From Elusimicrobiota bacterium (GTDB taxonomy: Bacteria; Elusimicrobiota; Elusimicrobia; FEN-1173): a DNA stretch of 64,000 nt. The number at the start of each line of letters is the position of its first letter. The first letter of the stretch is position 1. Below are positions 63,498 to 64,000 of the stretch, one piece after another. The stretch spans positions 62,001 to 126,000 of the forward strand of contig JADKCG010000001.1 in assembly GCA_016714745.1 (NCBI GenBank), written 5' to 3'. Made by a program: the position numbers and the translations under genes. The notes under the pieces were generated by a model. That model did no database searches, was not told where the DNA came from, and saw only the letters and a list, made by a program, of their open reading frames with translations.

Positions 63498-64000
63498 ATG
63501 ACGGCAAAAGTTTTATTCCTGTCAGCGGCTTTGTTTCCCTCCGCCTGGGCCCTTGACTCTCGAACCGGTGGGACGACTCTTTTGGAAACCATGGACGCGC
63601 GGGGGGCCGCTTTGGGTGAGGCTGGGTCAACCTTGGGGGGGGATTTGAGCGGTGTGGCGTTTAATCCGGCGGTTTTAACGACCATGGAAAATCCCCAGCT
63701 GGAGACTCAATTTCAAGTGGCGCCGGGGGACGTGCGTACCGGGCTGGTTTCGTTTGGTCGTTCCGGCCCACGCGTGGGGTGGGGCGCCTCTCTGATCGCT
63801 TTGGATGCGGGGACCATCGAGATTACTCCCCTCTCGGGGGCTCCTTACACGAACCGAGCCCAACAGGACCTGGTGGGCACATTTTCCGCTGGGGTGTTGT
63901 TGGGGTCATGGTTTCGTGTGGGGGGAACCGTGAAAGGACTTCAATCGAAGTTGGCGGGGGAATATTCGGCCACCACCGTGGCCGGGGACGCGGGGATCCT
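63498..64000 (+). CDS. PorV/UPF0164-like outer-membrane barrel protein (3' end outside window)
   Basis: ATG 63498 opens a signal peptide (TAKVLFLSAALFPSAWA), then LLETMDARGAALGEAGSTLG and DLSGVAFNPAVLTTMENPQL, the N-terminal signature of PorV/PorQ-type beta-barrels, followed by alternating strands (GWGASLIALDAGTIEI, FSAGVLLGSWFRVGGTVKGL). Open to the window edge. The neighbouring FlgD-domain protein is a plausible export or surface partner. The start lies within a dispersed repeat, so an alternative start further up cannot be excluded. Confidence 0.75.
   Translation, partial: MTAKVLFLSAALFPSAWALDSRTGGTTLLETMDARGAALGEAGSTLGGDLSGVAFNPAVLTTMENPQLETQFQVAPGDVRTGLVSFGRSGPRVGWGASLIALDAGTIEITPLSGAPYTNRAQQDLVGTFSAGVLLGSWFRVGGTVKGLQSKLAGEYSATTVAGDAGI

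Overview
The window is about 64 kb of GC-rich DNA (roughly 55-58% by eye) from a Gram-negative bacterium that I cannot place with certainty. A TPR protein with a LolB-like end, secreted proteins with a FlgD-like C-terminal domain, a PorV-type barrel protein, SpoVG outside sporulators and a giant secreted protein with a GGFH motif together suggest Elusimicrobiota or Omnitrophota. That placement is inference. No rRNA or CRISPR array is visible.

Layout. 1-12.2 kb is ordinary chromosome: TPR/LolB-like protein, ispE, spoVG, tRNA-Gln, two FAD oxidoreductases and a giant frameshifted secreted protein. 12.2-18.9 kb is accessory chromosome: a 169-bp palindromic element, a DUF4143 ATPase, remnants of a REP-type transposase and a group II intron, and an arsenic operon (arsR, acr3, permease, small thioredoxin, arsC). 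18.9-54.1 kb is a mobile island. 54.1-64 kb is chromosome again: tRNA-Ser, the rpsP operon (rpsP-KH-trmD-rplS-rnhB-yraN), a ThyX-like gene, purA, carA and two envelope proteins.

The island is the most interesting part. A large serine recombinase (52.3-54.0 kb) lies at its right end. A short core, ATGGCGG, occurs at five junctions, from which attL (19043), attR (53919) and an internal joined-ends copy (51366, inverted) can be deduced. The chromosomal side of each end carries a 157-bp unit beginning with a copy of the 3' end of tRNA-Ser. The island carries about 1.9-kb inverted arms built on roughly 248-bp hairpin-rich tandem units. Its cargo is mostly defence-like: a Gabija-like OLD nuclease/UvrD helicase pair, a type I restriction-modification system with two extra uncharacterised proteins (one with an RNSLVH HEPN-like motif), an Mrr-type restriction enzyme, a secreted toxin-like protein with a small overlapping partner, an SRAP protein and an IS21 element. 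A 5.2-kb transposon with three tyrosine recombinases (RIT type) has inserted into a DUF1016-SNase fusion gene, with a 6-bp target duplication and matching 12-bp terminal inverted repeats.

Many otherwise well-preserved genes (giant protein, permease, acr3, SRAP, thyX, RIT recombinases) carry single frameshifts at homopolymers. The two island arms also differ mainly in homopolymer lengths. I therefore suspect residual sequencing indels and have annotated those genes as one interrupted reading frame, giving both parts.
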